From the NCBI RefSeq assembly GCF_014243395.1, contig NZ_JACLCP010000004.1, positions 1 through 64,000 of the forward strand: 64,000 bases of DNA, written 5' to 3'. The notes under the pieces were generated by a model, which saw nothing but the letters and a program-made list of their open reading frames with translations, ran no database searches and was not told the DNA's origin. This document shows, piece by piece, positions 44,766-52,867 of the stretch. The translations under genes were made by a program, and so were the position numbers. Origin of the DNA: Winogradskyella flava (lineage in GTDB: Bacteria > Bacteroidota > Bacteroidia > Flavobacteriales > Flavobacteriaceae). The stretch's first letter is position 1; each line of letters begins with the position of its first letter.

Positions 44766-45401
44766 ATGATCAGATTAATAATATTAACTTTTTTGATTTT
44801 AACAAGTTGTATTTCAAACGGACAAAACAACTTTGAGGGAATTATAAAGTTCTCAACCGAAATCACCACAACTGAATTAGCACCAGACGGATTTCAAAAG
44901 CAATTGAATGATAAATATGGTGACAGTTTGTTAATGTATTACTCGAAAAATGGGAACTTTCGCAGGGTACATCTAAATAGTGCTGATTTTGGAACAGACT
45001 CTCAATTTTATATGAACAATAATGGGAAACTCATCTTCACGCATAAAAACAGCACCCAAGTTGATACTTTAGATGTAACACAAAATTCAATAAGGTTACT
45101 ACGAAAAAATAAAGTTGAAAGTCAAAATATAATAGATTTAGAATGTGATTGTTATGAGTATAAAGCTACAAGCGATGATATCCAAAACATAACTTTGAAC
45201 TATTGTTTTAGTCCTAAAACTGCGAAACTAAATCCCGAATTTTATTCAAAACATAACGACTTTTTTCTGAATGATTATTACAGCCTTGCCCAAAGACCAT
45301 ATCTCAAATTTTCAATCAAAACGGAGTTTTTTAAAATAACCTATTTGGCGACTGAATTGACTGAAAGAGAAATCGATAAAAACGTATTTGAAGTAAAATA
45401 A
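44766..45401 (+). CDS. Hypothetical lipoprotein
   Basis: 211 residues from ATG 44766 (RLIILTFLILTSC, lipobox at residue 14-15). The frame is open further upstream to 44613, but those codons are recombination-site sequence. The mature part has FEGIIKFSTEITTTEL, IRLLRKNKVESQNIIDLECD and many beta strands, somewhat like the DUF4412 class of envelope proteins. Alone in its cassette. Confidence 0.75.
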   Translation: MIRLIILTFLILTSCISNGQNNFEGIIKFSTEITTTELAPDGFQKQLNDKYGDSLLMYYSKNGNFRRVHLNSADFGTDSQFYMNNNGKLIFTHKNSTQVDTLDVTQNSIRLLRKNKVESQNIIDLECDCYEYKATSDDIQNITLNYCFSPKTAKLNPEFYSKHNDFFLNDYYSLAQRPYLKFSIKTEFFKITYLATELTEREIDKNVFEVK

Positions 45402-45403
45402 CG

Positions 45404-45536
45404 GTGCCTAACAATGGCTATAATTCATTGTGGTATTATACCACACCAAAATAAAAGTATAAATCAAACGGCTGGATTTCGGCGGAATAATCCTGCGGAT
45501 GATTCCACAACGAAATCATAGCCGAGACCTTTGTGT
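45404..45536 (+). repeat. attC-like site 4
   Basis: From GTGCCTAAC to the degenerate core TTTGTGT. AACAATGGCTATAATTCA and GAAATCATAGCCGAGACC are shared word for word with site 1; inner hairpin TGTGGTATTATACCACA. Confidence 0.65.
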
Positions 45537-45548
45537 GTAATTTGAGCA

Positions 45549-45944
45549 ATGAGACAAACAATAACCAAATCTGACAAAAATTTAAAAATTCTGAACAAGC
45601 TAATTGCGAATGGATTTTATACAGGTTATATAGGACCCGAAAAGTTTGAATTAATGCCAAAGCGTTTTCCGAATAATCATAGGTTAATCGGAATTATAAA
45701 TGAGAATGGAAATTATGACGTGAAATTTGATTTTAAGTCACCAATGAATATTGCTGGAAAAATATTAATTGGACTTGGAATTTTGACCATAATAGTTTCT
45801 CTAATAAATGGAATTTGGATTTTACCGATAGCGTTGACTATTTTAGGACTGATAGTTTTTGCGGATTTTAAACTAAAGAAGAGAAAAGAAATAAATCGTT
45901 TGACTGATAAAATCTTGGAATTTCATAAATCGGAATATGAATAA
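45549..45944 (+). CDS. Hypothetical two-TM protein
   Basis: 131 residues. Soluble N-terminal 65 residues (TKSDKNLKILNKLIANGFYT, PNNHRLIGIINENGNYDVKF), two membrane helices at about 66-105, then a charged tail (KLKKRKEINRLTDKILEFHK). Not recognised. Alone in its cassette; starts 10 bp after the core. Confidence 0.7.
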   Translation: MRQTITKSDKNLKILNKLIANGFYTGYIGPEKFELMPKRFPNNHRLIGIINENGNYDVKFDFKSPMNIAGKILIGLGILTIIVSLINGIWILPIALTILGLIVFADFKLKKRKEINRLTDKILEFHKSEYE

Positions 45945-45950
45945 AAAACT

Positions 45951-46072
45951 ACTCACAACAATGTGTAATCTCGAATACGGCGGATTCTACTTCGTCCGAA
46001 TCCACTCGGAATTGCTAACGCATGTGCCAAACCGAAAATTAACGCATATTACTCCGTAACTGACGGTTATAC
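45951..46072 (+). repeat. attC-like site 5
   Basis: From ACTCACAAC to GTTATAC. The least regular of the sites: AATGTGTAATC, CGGCGGATTC/GTCCGAATCC pairing, and two possible right cores (GTTATAC 46066, GTTATC 46079). Confidence 0.5.
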
Positions 46073-46093
46073 GTGACCGTTATCTTCAATTAG

Positions 46094-46384
46094 ATGAATA
46101 AAAAATGGGAAACATATAATCCTCAATGGATTGTTGATATTGCAAAGGAGCAAATTCCTGATAAACCAGAAATTATTGCAGCTCTATCAAAGTGCATCAA
46201 AGCTAAAATAGAAAGTAGAGCTTACATATATTTTGTAAATGGAGATAATCCAAATGAACCTAATTCTGAATGGCAATTTGAGGAAAATATAATGCTTGAG
46301 GATAAGAAAAATGGAACAATAGTTCTTGATGTACTTAAAGAAAATAAAATCGGTGGAGTAGAATTTTTAAAATACTTGAAATGA
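46094..46384 (+). CDS. Hypothetical protein, first gene of a three-gene cassette
   Basis: 96 residues: WETYNPQWIVDIAKEQIPDK, then NEPNSEWQFEENIMLEDKKN and a C-terminal GGVEFLKYLK. Soluble alpha/beta, not recognised. Overlaps the next gene by 4 bp. Confidence 0.65.
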   Translation: MNKKWETYNPQWIVDIAKEQIPDKPEIIAALSKCIKAKIESRAYIYFVNGDNPNEPNSEWQFEENIMLEDKKNGTIVLDVLKENKIGGVEFLKYLK

Positions 46385-46887
46385 GTAAGTATTTCAAAAG
46401 AAAATGGGATGAAACTAGAGGTGACGAGTTTGACTCTTGGGGAACATCAACTTGGTACTTTGAAGTAGACCCTGACGGATATCCTATAAGACAAATTGAA
46501 TTGTATGAAAATGGGAACAGATTAAAATATCATTCCGAAAAAACTTTTGATGATTATGGAGGTCTTGGTGACCAAGTTATAGATATGGATGAATTTCTAA
46601 GCTTTGAAATAGAAAAATCGGAATTTGATAATGAATGGAATAAGTCAAATCCTAAAAAGGAACATCAAGAGATTTTGGATTTAATTTCTGATTATTTATC
46701 AAATCATTACGATCAAAGGTTCGGACAAGCAATATTCAATCTAAGGATTAATGAATTTGTGAACAAAACTGACCCCGCAAAAGAGGATTACAAAATAAGA
46801 GACATTCACGGTGACACTGACAACAAAATTCTTGAAAGAATAAAAAGTCAACTTGAATGGTTTGAAAAACAGAAAAAAAGAAGATAA
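46381..46887 (+). CDS. Two-part immunity-like protein
   Basis: 168 residues that look like two joined small families. Residues 1-85: KRKWDETRGDEFDSWGTSTW, YFEVDPDGYPIRQIELYENG, DQVIDMDEF, a pattern like DUF6881-type proteins. Residues 95-165: EILDLISDYLSNHYDQRFGQ, then LRINEFVNK and DIHGDTDNKILERI, a helical family I have seen as a separate protein. Both kinds are common in cassettes and toxin-immunity loci; function unproven. Confidence 0.65.
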   Translation: MSKYFKRKWDETRGDEFDSWGTSTWYFEVDPDGYPIRQIELYENGNRLKYHSEKTFDDYGGLGDQVIDMDEFLSFEIEKSEFDNEWNKSNPKKEHQEILDLISDYLSNHYDQRFGQAIFNLRINEFVNKTDPAKEDYKIRDIHGDTDNKILERIKSQLEWFEKQKKRR

Positions 46888-46891
46888 CAAA

Positions 46892-47584
46892 ATGTATATT
46901 GCATTGCTACTCTTCGAGATAGCAACGACAACATACATGGGACGTTGTAGTGCATTTGACCAAACAATGAAAATAATCGAAAAAAATAGAGATTTTAATC
47001 AACCATTAATATGGAATGGTGATTTGAATGATGACTGTACAGCTAAATGGTCAGGTCTAATGTTACGTGCAGAATGGATGGATGAAGATTATTGGTGGTG
47101 GTGCGTTTATGATATGCTTGACAACGAAAATCAAATTGACAGTTCTAATGAATATGACGAACGAATTATTGGTGGAAAGAACGCAAGAGAGAAAGCTGAA
47201 GAAATTGCCCGAAATTACCTAAAAGATGAGTTGGTAGCTGAACTGAAAAAATCTGGAGAAAACGCTGATATTGATAAATTGATTGTAGATTTAAAGCTTA
47301 TTGGAATCTCGCCAATGCATTCTATTCTGACTTTAGTAAAAGATTTCGGATTAGAGCATCAGGAAGCGAAAAACAAGGTCTTTGATTCCCCAATTTGGAA
47401 AGGATTAAGAGAACAATCAGAAATGTTGACTCAAGCCTTTATGGATGTCGCAGCAGAAGAAGCTGACGAAGTTGAGTATTACGAAGATGGACACGTAAGT
47501 TCTGTCACTATTGACTTAACAAAAGATGACGTTAAAAAGGAAAAACCAACTTTTTGGAAAAGAATAAAATCGAAATTTAAATAA
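46892..47584 (+). CDS. DUF4288-like protein with L7/L12-like C-terminal segment
   Basis: 230 residues from ATG 46892; an earlier TTG at 46853 would overlap the upstream gene. The N-terminal part (MYIALLLFEIATTTYMGRCS, then an EKAEEIARNYLKDELV helix) is vaguely DUF4288-like. Residues about 130-175 (LIVDLKLIGISPMHSILTLV, KDFGLEHQEAKNKV) follow the helix-turn pattern of the ribosomal L7/L12 C-terminal domain (xxIxxVRxxTGLGLKEAKxxV). Last gene of the three-gene cassette. Confidence 0.6.
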   Translation: MYIALLLFEIATTTYMGRCSAFDQTMKIIEKNRDFNQPLIWNGDLNDDCTAKWSGLMLRAEWMDEDYWWWCVYDMLDNENQIDSSNEYDERIIGGKNAREKAEEIARNYLKDELVAELKKSGENADIDKLIVDLKLIGISPMHSILTLVKDFGLEHQEAKNKVFDSPIWKGLREQSEMLTQAFMDVAAEEADEVEYYEDGHVSSVTIDLTKDDVKKEKPTFWKRIKSKFK

Positions 47585-47592
47585 TAAAAACG

Positions 47593-47725
47593 CACTACAA
47601 CAACGACTATAAGTAATTGCTTGTTCTCGTCCACTTCTGAAAATCCTCTCGGATTTTCTACTTAGTTTGTATTTGCTAATTTAGTTGCTCAAACATGCAG
47701 CTAAACATACACAAAACCGTTGTAC
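47593..47725 (+). repeat. attC-like site 6
   Basis: From CACTACAAC to GTTGTAC. ACTATAAGTAATTGCTTG on the left; TTTGCTAATTTAGTTGCTC and CTAAACATACACAAAACCG on the right; inner GAAAATCCTCTCGGATTTTC hairpin. Same subfamily as sites 7 and 8. Confidence 0.65.
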
Positions 47726-47739
47726 AACATTTAAATTAA

Positions 47740-48180
47740 ATGGAATTCGAAATAAAAAGAATAATCACTATCGAATTTTCTGATGATAAATTAAAAGTTG
47801 ATTTGAATAATCTTGGGGAATATATTTCCAAAAGACTTTCGGAAAGAGATTATGGATCTTCTGTGGTTAAATATTTCTGGGGTTTTGAGCTATTTAAATT
47901 CGATGGTGGATTTGCTCAATTTTTTAGAAATGAAATTGAGAGCTGGAAACATTCAGTTAAATGGTTTGTAACGAATTCGAATCTTGACTGGAATGAAGTT
48001 CATAAAATGAATGAATTGCAGACTCTTAAATTAATTAAAAACGAGATTTTATCATCAATTAAGCGGATTGAAAAAATGAAAAGGAAGCCCAAAGATTTTG
48101 ATTATAAAAATCTAATTCTGGACCTGGAAAAAATTCTAACAGAATATATTGAAAATAACATTGTACAACAACATGCATAA
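47740..48180 (+). CDS. Hypothetical protein whose end lies in an attC-like site
   Basis: 146 residues: FEIKRIITIEFSDDKLKVDL, YFWGFELFKFDGGFAQFFRN, then a helical, Lys-rich C-terminus (KRIEKMKRKPKDFDYKNLIL). Not recognised. The last six codons (IVQQHA) and the stop are made of the inverse core TTGTACAACAACATGCATAA, so cassette site and coding sequence overlap. Confidence 0.65.
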   Translation: MEFEIKRIITIEFSDDKLKVDLNNLGEYISKRLSERDYGSSVVKYFWGFELFKFDGGFAQFFRNEIESWKHSVKWFVTNSNLDWNEVHKMNELQTLKLIKNEILSSIKRIEKMKRKPKDFDYKNLILDLEKILTEYIENNIVQQHA

Positions 48181-48317
48181 TTCATTGCTAGTTCTAGCCT
48201 AGCTTTCGACAAGCGCAGGCCACCGCTTACGAAAATCCTCAGGGACTTTAAATCTGTGATTTATTTGCTAAATTAGGTGCTTAAACACACAACGAAATCA
48301 TACACAAACCGTTAGCA
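48161..48317 (+). repeat. attC-like site 7
   Basis: From TTGTACAAC to GTTAGCA. CATAATTCATTGCTAGTTC on the left; TTTGCTAAATTAGGTGCTTA and ACGAAATCATACACAAACCG on the right. Confidence 0.65.
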
Positions 48318-48374
48318 ATAATTTGGTGCAACCTTTTAGAGGTTTATGCATCTTATTAGTAAAGGATTATTATA

Positions 48375-48791
48375 ATGAGAAAAATAATAGGTTTATCGAT
48401 TTTGTTTTTTGGACTTTTCTCTTGTGGTTCAGATGAAACAAACGAAATTCTCAATGCAGAATTAATTGGAGAATGGAAATTAACGGAAGCCTATATAAGT
48501 GCTGGAGGTCCGCAATACTGGGTTGATGTGGAAAATGGTGAGGAATTCATGTTTTTTGAAAATGGATTGTTCAACTCCAACAGATTCTCGGAGTGTACTA
48601 CCGGAACTTTTTCAACAGAACAAAACGAACTGTTGCTGAGATATAATTGCAATGGCTTTGAATCCGGATCGGAAAATGAGGACGGCTATATTACTTACGA
48701 CTTGAATTTTGAATTTGACTATTTTATTATAACACCATCAAGTGGTCCTATTTGTATTGAAGGATGTAGTTATAAATATCGAAAGAAATAA
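48375..48791 (+). CDS. Lipocalin-like lipoprotein
   Basis: 138 residues; lipobox LFSC at about 17. LIGEWKLTEAYISAGGPQYW, then MFFENGLFNSNRF and CTTGTFSTEQNELLLRYNC give the order of strands of Bacteroidota lipocalin-like lipoproteins (IxGxWxLxEx at the start). Ligand unknown. Confidence 0.75.
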   Translation: MRKIIGLSILFFGLFSCGSDETNEILNAELIGEWKLTEAYISAGGPQYWVDVENGEEFMFFENGLFNSNRFSECTTGTFSTEQNELLLRYNCNGFESGSENEDGYITYDLNFEFDYFIITPSSGPICIEGCSYKYRKK

Positions 48792-48797
48792 GAACTG

Positions 48798-48917
48798 TTG
48801 CCTACAGCCCGTATAATTAATTGCTAACTCTAGCTTAGTTTCAAATACTTTATCTGCGATTTAATTGTTAAATTAGTTGCTTAACCGAGCAACTAAACAT
48901 GCACAAACACGTTAGCC
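48798..48917 (+). repeat. attC-like site 8
   Basis: From the degenerate inverse core TTGCCTACA to GTTAGCC. GTATAATTAATTGCTAACTC on the left; TTGTTAAATTAGTTGCTTA and CAACTAAACATGCACAAACA on the right, closely like sites 6 and 7. Confidence 0.6.
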
Positions 48918-48940
48918 GATCAATTTAAATTCAAATAGAA

Positions 48941-49315
48941 ATGAAAGTTACAGCCGAAAAAAATGAAAAGGTTGCCAATATGATATTTGCAACCATCTAT
49001 CCGCTTTACCTGAATAGATTGGAGAAAAATGGTAGAACAAAAGAAGAACTCAACCAGGTAATTAAATGGTTTACAGGTTTTGATGAAGCCACCTTAAACG
49101 CGCTAATTGATGAAAAAGTGACCTTTGGAACATTTTTTCAAAAAGCAAAGATTCATCCTAATGCTCACCTCATTAGAGGAGTCGTTTGTGGTTATCGAAT
49201 TGAAGAAATAGAGGATGAATTTGAATTGTATAAACAATGTAGACAAATGGAAAAGCTCATTGACGAATTGGCAAAAGGTCGTAAAATGGAGAAGATTTTA
49301 AGAAAAGATGGGTAA
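48941..49315 (+). CDS. DUF2200 family protein
   Basis: 124 residues: NMIFATIYPLYLNRLEKNGR, VIKWFTGFDEATLNALI, LIRGVVCGYRIEEIEDE, MEKLIDELAKGRKMEKILRK. All conserved blocks of DUF2200 are there. Function unknown. It follows the last core; no inverse core or further site lies after it, so it may be the fixed right neighbour or a cassette that lost its site. Confidence 0.85.
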   Translation: MKVTAEKNEKVANMIFATIYPLYLNRLEKNGRTKEELNQVIKWFTGFDEATLNALIDEKVTFGTFFQKAKIHPNAHLIRGVVCGYRIEEIEDEFELYKQCRQMEKLIDELAKGRKMEKILRKDG

Positions 49316-49379
49316 TAAAACTAGTACAAATAAGATGTTTCAATTGTAGCAGTATAATCGAACCATTTCAGTTAAACAA

Positions 49380-49853
49380 ATGCTTAAACAAAACGTAATG
49401 AAGCTTTTCAGTATTATAATTGTCGTTGTTGGATTATCCATGTGCTCCGTGTCAGCCCAAGAGGGTTGTTTAAATCAAACGAATCTTAAAGCATTAGATG
49501 CCTCATGGGAAAAGGCGCAATTAGAATTAGACCTTGATTTTATAGAGTCCCTACTGGCAGAAGATTTTGTTTGGGTCCATAACCATGCCAATACAATTGA
49601 TGATAAAACAGCTGTTTTAGAAAGAATCAAAAGATACATAAACAGTAATAATAAAAGTACTAAATCGCGAACGTCTAGAGATGTAAAAGTTATTATTTCA
49701 GGAACGACGGCTATTGTTAGAGGATTTACAATAATAGATAGAGGTCCGAGGCCAATTACATATCATTTTATGAGAACCTATATCGAAGACAATGGAAAGT
49801 GTTGCCTCATAGCTAATCATACCATGGCAGTTCCAGAAAAAGAAAAAGACTAA
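49380..49853 (+). CDS. NTF2-like (DUF4440/SnoaL) exported protein
   Basis: 157 residues; signal peptide (KLFSIIIVVVGLSMCSVSAQ) after either ATG 49380 or ATG 49398. The mature part, LKALDASWEKAQLELDLDFI, LLAEDFVWVHNHAN and VRGFTIIDRGPRPITYHFMR, is the cone-shaped NTF2-like fold of the DUF4440 group. Role unknown. Confidence 0.8.
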   Translation: MLKQNVMKLFSIIIVVVGLSMCSVSAQEGCLNQTNLKALDASWEKAQLELDLDFIESLLAEDFVWVHNHANTIDDKTAVLERIKRYINSNNKSTKSRTSRDVKVIISGTTAIVRGFTIIDRGPRPITYHFMRTYIEDNGKCCLIANHTMAVPEKEKD

Positions 49854-50290
49854 ATGCAAAGTCGTAATGTACAGAACCAATTGTTCATTGCAATTTCTAG
49901 ATCATTTAAAAAATAAATTTGTGTTTATAGCTTAGGCTGTTCTCATAACATGACTGAAGTAAAAACCAAAAAAGCCCAAACAAAACGAATTGCCCAGGCT
50001 TTTTCAGCTATTAACCAACTTAACTAACACTATTATAAAAATTAATTTATAATAACCATTACTTAAAACTTATCTCACTATAATAGACGTAATAGTTTCG
50101 ATTTTATTTCAAGCATTTCTAAGTTTAACGTGTATTTAACAAAAACCCGAAACGAGCGTTTCGGGTTTTCTTATTTAATAGCTAAACATTAACACTAACC
50201 ATCAACTATTTATGTAAACTATTAAATATTACTCTATATCATAAAGACTCGTAATTGTAACTATTGTGACAGTTTAAAGTCATAAAGTTT
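49854..50290. other. Gene-free stretch with two terminator-like hairpins
   Basis: A weak hairpin AAAAAGCC/GGCTTTTT (49969-50004, T-run to the right) may end the gene before it; the strong one is at 50142. The rest is AT-rich with no ORF or named site. Confidence 0.6.
50142..50169. terminator. Bidirectional terminator
   Basis: 12-bp perfect stem AAAACCCGAAAC/GTTTCGGGTTTT with a four-base loop. It ends the receptor gene on the minus strand. Confidence 0.8.
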
Positions 50291-52765
50291 TTATAAAAAT
50301 CCACCTCCAGATTTTTCATCATTATCTCTGCGCTTACGAGATTTTGCTCGGTATTTGCCTCCTCCAAAACGGTAAGATAGTCCAGCAAAGATGGTTTTGA
50401 ATTCTGGCATGAATTCTACTTCTTGTCTAAACGGTCTTTCGCTTAAAATATTAATTTCCTGTGTGTCAAAAACGTTATTGAAGTTTAAGCTGAAGGTTGC
50501 TCTATTATCTTCTAAGAAATTGTAACGCATGCCTAAGTTAACAAAGTACATAGGCTCCATCTCAAAGTTAAGGCCTGTGTCTTTTCCTCTATACATGGCA
50601 AATGCAGAGAATGATAATTTTTTGCTCGCTTTAAAATTGTTGAAGATTCTAAAATTGTAAATCAAGTTGTCAACTTCAACATTGTTTAGTTCGATGTCGC
50701 TTTCTGTAGGATTGATAATAGTCGGATCTAAGCTTTCTGCAAAACCACGTTGTGTCCGTCCATACATATCAAAACTGGCATTAAAACTCCACCATTTTGT
50801 AGGTCGGTAACTTCCTGAAACTTCAAATCCATATGCTGAGGTATTATCAAAATTGTCAATTCTTAGAATTACTCGCCCAGAGCCAAGTGTAGAACGATCT
50901 ACAAAAACACCTTGATTGATTTCATCTTCAATCAATCTGTAAAACACACCAGCAGTAATGCTCCCTTTTTCTAAATTTCGCGTATAATTAACTTCTGCAG
51001 AATTTGTAAACTGTGGTTCTAACTCTGAGTTACCAAACTGCGAAATCAAAGGCGTATTAAACTCCGGAATTGGATTTACCTGTCCAACACCTGGTCTATC
51101 AATACGTCTACTGAAGCTAAACTGGTAAGAGTTCTTTTCTGAAGCTTCATAGGTGATAAATGCAGATGGATATACTTGTGTGTAATCGTTTTCAAAAGGA
51201 AATTCTGTAACAGCATTAGTGGTTAAATCTGTATCTAGAGCCAAGGCATCTACATTCACCGTTTCTGCTCTAAGCCCAAATTGATAAGACCATTTATCCT
51301 TTTTCATGCTGTAACTCGCATAAACCGAGTAAATATTTCTTTCATAGTTAAAATTGGTTGCAGTAGGAATATAGTTCCCAGATTCGTTTAATACACGACC
51401 ATCAGAATTATAGTTTATTGTGTTTTCAAATAAACGCGCCTGAGCACCTAACTCTAATTTAGAGGTTTCAGATAAAGGATTAACGTAGTCAAGATTAATC
51501 TCTGTTCTTTTTCTGTCGATATCCGTAAATTCATCAAAATCTGGTCGGCTTCCAACACCGCTGAAATCATTATTCGTAAAAATATCATTATCAAAAATAT
51601 TGTGGTCGGCTTCAATTTCTATGTTATGCCCCTCTTTATCAAATTCTAATTTATAGTTGACGTTATATTGTTGACTGTTGTTTTCATTATTATTATCAAA
51701 TAACTGTAATTGGTTGCTACCTGGTGAATTTCCAAAAATCAATTCCGTTTCACCTAAGGCACCACCATCAAAAATGTTCTGATTGGTAAATACAGAAAAT
51801 GTGTTTTTATCATTAATATAAAAGTCCACACCCAACTTAAATAAGTGTGAGTTTCGAATGTCTGTTATATCGAATAACTGCGTTAAGTCCGATTCGGTTT
51901 GCACGAGTTCACCAATATTGGCATTACGTGCTATATTATTTCCATAGCTTCCATAAAAGTTGAGTTTGCCATTTCTATAATTCATATCCAAAGAACTATT
52001 GAATTTAGGTTCAATTTGATAACCAAGTCCAAAATTAAGGTTACCATTAAAACCGATATTCACGTTTTTATGGAGTATAATATTAATGATACCACTCATA
52101 CCATCAGGATTGTACTTTGCTGAAGGGTTTGTAATTAATTCGATTTGCTTAATTGAAGTCGAAGGAATTTGTCTCAGCAATTGAGCGGCAGGAATGTTTG
52201 AAAGCTTTCCATCCACCATGACCTGAACATTTTGGTTACCTCTTAAGGCAATATCACCCGTTTGTTGGTCTACATTTACAGATGGAATATTATTCATAAT
52301 GTCAGAGGCTGTAGGACCAGAGGTTGTTAAATCTTTACCTACATTTATGACTTTTCGATCTATTTTTTGTTGAATAGTTGAGGTTTCAGCCACTACGGTG
52401 ACTTCATCCAAACTTTCTGAATCTTCCTCGAGTAAAAGGTCGCCCAGATTAACGTCATAGTTACCTTTTCCAATAGTTTCTTGTTTTGAAATCGTCTTAT
52501 AACCAATATATGTAATCTCTACTTTAATTGAGCCTTCGGGAATCTTTTTGACTTCAAAAGTACCATCACTATTGGTAATGCCACCAGTTATGATTTTGTC
52601 TGCAGCATCCTTTACAATAACATTAACATAAGGTAAAGGCTCGTTGAGCTGAGCATCTAAGACACGTCCTGAAACGGATCCGTTTTTAATTTCTGAATTT
52701 GAATTGGGTTGTGCGCTTAAAATGATTGATGAGATCATGATAAGCATTGCAAAGAAATGCTTCAT
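50291..52765 (-). CDS. TonB-dependent-receptor-like outer-membrane beta-barrel protein
   Basis: 824 residues with a signal peptide (MIMISSIILSAQ). CarboxypepD_reg domain at about 28-115 (VSGRVLDAQLNEPLPYVNVI), a plug-like domain at about 130-225 (SDIMNNIPSVNVDQQTGDIA, LITNPSAKYNPDGMSGIINI), then a long beta-barrel of the OMP_b-brl_3 family with YSFSRRIDRPG-type and NFNNVFDTQEI motifs. Probably imports or binds a ligand at the outer membrane; no SusD partner is adjacent, so a glycan uptake pair is not indicated. An ECF-type promoter precedes it. Confidence 0.9.
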   Translation of the reverse strand: MKHFFAMLIMISSIILSAQPNSNSEIKNGSVSGRVLDAQLNEPLPYVNVIVKDAADKIITGGITNSDGTFEVKKIPEGSIKVEITYIGYKTISKQETIGKGNYDVNLGDLLLEEDSESLDEVTVVAETSTIQQKIDRKVINVGKDLTTSGPTASDIMNNIPSVNVDQQTGDIALRGNQNVQVMVDGKLSNIPAAQLLRQIPSTSIKQIELITNPSAKYNPDGMSGIINIILHKNVNIGFNGNLNFGLGYQIEPKFNSSLDMNYRNGKLNFYGSYGNNIARNANIGELVQTESDLTQLFDITDIRNSHLFKLGVDFYINDKNTFSVFTNQNIFDGGALGETELIFGNSPGSNQLQLFDNNNENNSQQYNVNYKLEFDKEGHNIEIEADHNIFDNDIFTNNDFSGVGSRPDFDEFTDIDRKRTEINLDYVNPLSETSKLELGAQARLFENTINYNSDGRVLNESGNYIPTATNFNYERNIYSVYASYSMKKDKWSYQFGLRAETVNVDALALDTDLTTNAVTEFPFENDYTQVYPSAFITYEASEKNSYQFSFSRRIDRPGVGQVNPIPEFNTPLISQFGNSELEPQFTNSAEVNYTRNLEKGSITAGVFYRLIEDEINQGVFVDRSTLGSGRVILRIDNFDNTSAYGFEVSGSYRPTKWWSFNASFDMYGRTQRGFAESLDPTIINPTESDIELNNVEVDNLIYNFRIFNNFKASKKLSFSAFAMYRGKDTGLNFEMEPMYFVNLGMRYNFLEDNRATFSLNFNNVFDTQEINILSERPFRQEVEFMPEFKTIFAGLSYRFGGGKYRAKSRKRRDNDEKSGGGFL

Positions 52766-52806
52766 TTTTGATTGATTTTTTGATTGATTTGATAGTTTCT
52801 TAACCT

Positions 52807-52834
52807 GTAGACGACTACTTTTACATTATGTTAC
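52807..52834 (-). promoter_or_regulatory. ECF-type promoter (GTAAC-N16-CGTC)
   Basis: On the minus strand GTAAC (52830-52834) and CGTCTAC (52807-52813), 16 bp apart, about 42 bp before the receptor start. It resembles the promoter at 17352-17380 before an ECF sigma gene. Confidence 0.5.
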
Positions 52835-52867
52835 CCTATTTAACATTAGTTAACATCATTTTAACAT

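Larger units (their letters stand above)
42918..48917 (+). mobile_element. Integron-like gene cassette array without integrase
   Basis: Eight palindromic sites separate about nine cassettes, all genes on the plus strand. Cassette starts and their inverse partners after the gene: GTTGTAGCAC/GTGCTACAAC (42918, 43605; 10 of 10), GTTAGTGGCAAT/ATTGCCACTAAC (43735, 43797; 12 of 12), GTTGTACACA/TGTGTATAAC (43988, 44550; 9 of 10), GTTAGGCAC/GTGCCTAAC (44747, 45404; 9 of 9), TTTGTGTGT/ACTCACAAC (45530, 45951; 7 of 9), GTTGTACAA/TTGTACAAC (47719, 48161; 9 of 9). Weak pairs occur for the cassettes starting at 46066 and 48311. The sequence differs between cassettes but matches within each, as in integron cassettes. 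No integrase gene is in the window. The last core is at 48911. Confidence 0.75.

Noticed and set aside
44468-44869. Minus-strand open frame over the cassette gap
   Set aside because: It is made mostly of attC-like site 3 and gene ends; no protein features.
42918-48917. Array read as a set of MITE or IS-like units with terminal inverted repeats
   Set aside because: The end sequences differ from unit to unit and match only within a unit; there is no transposase and no target duplication.
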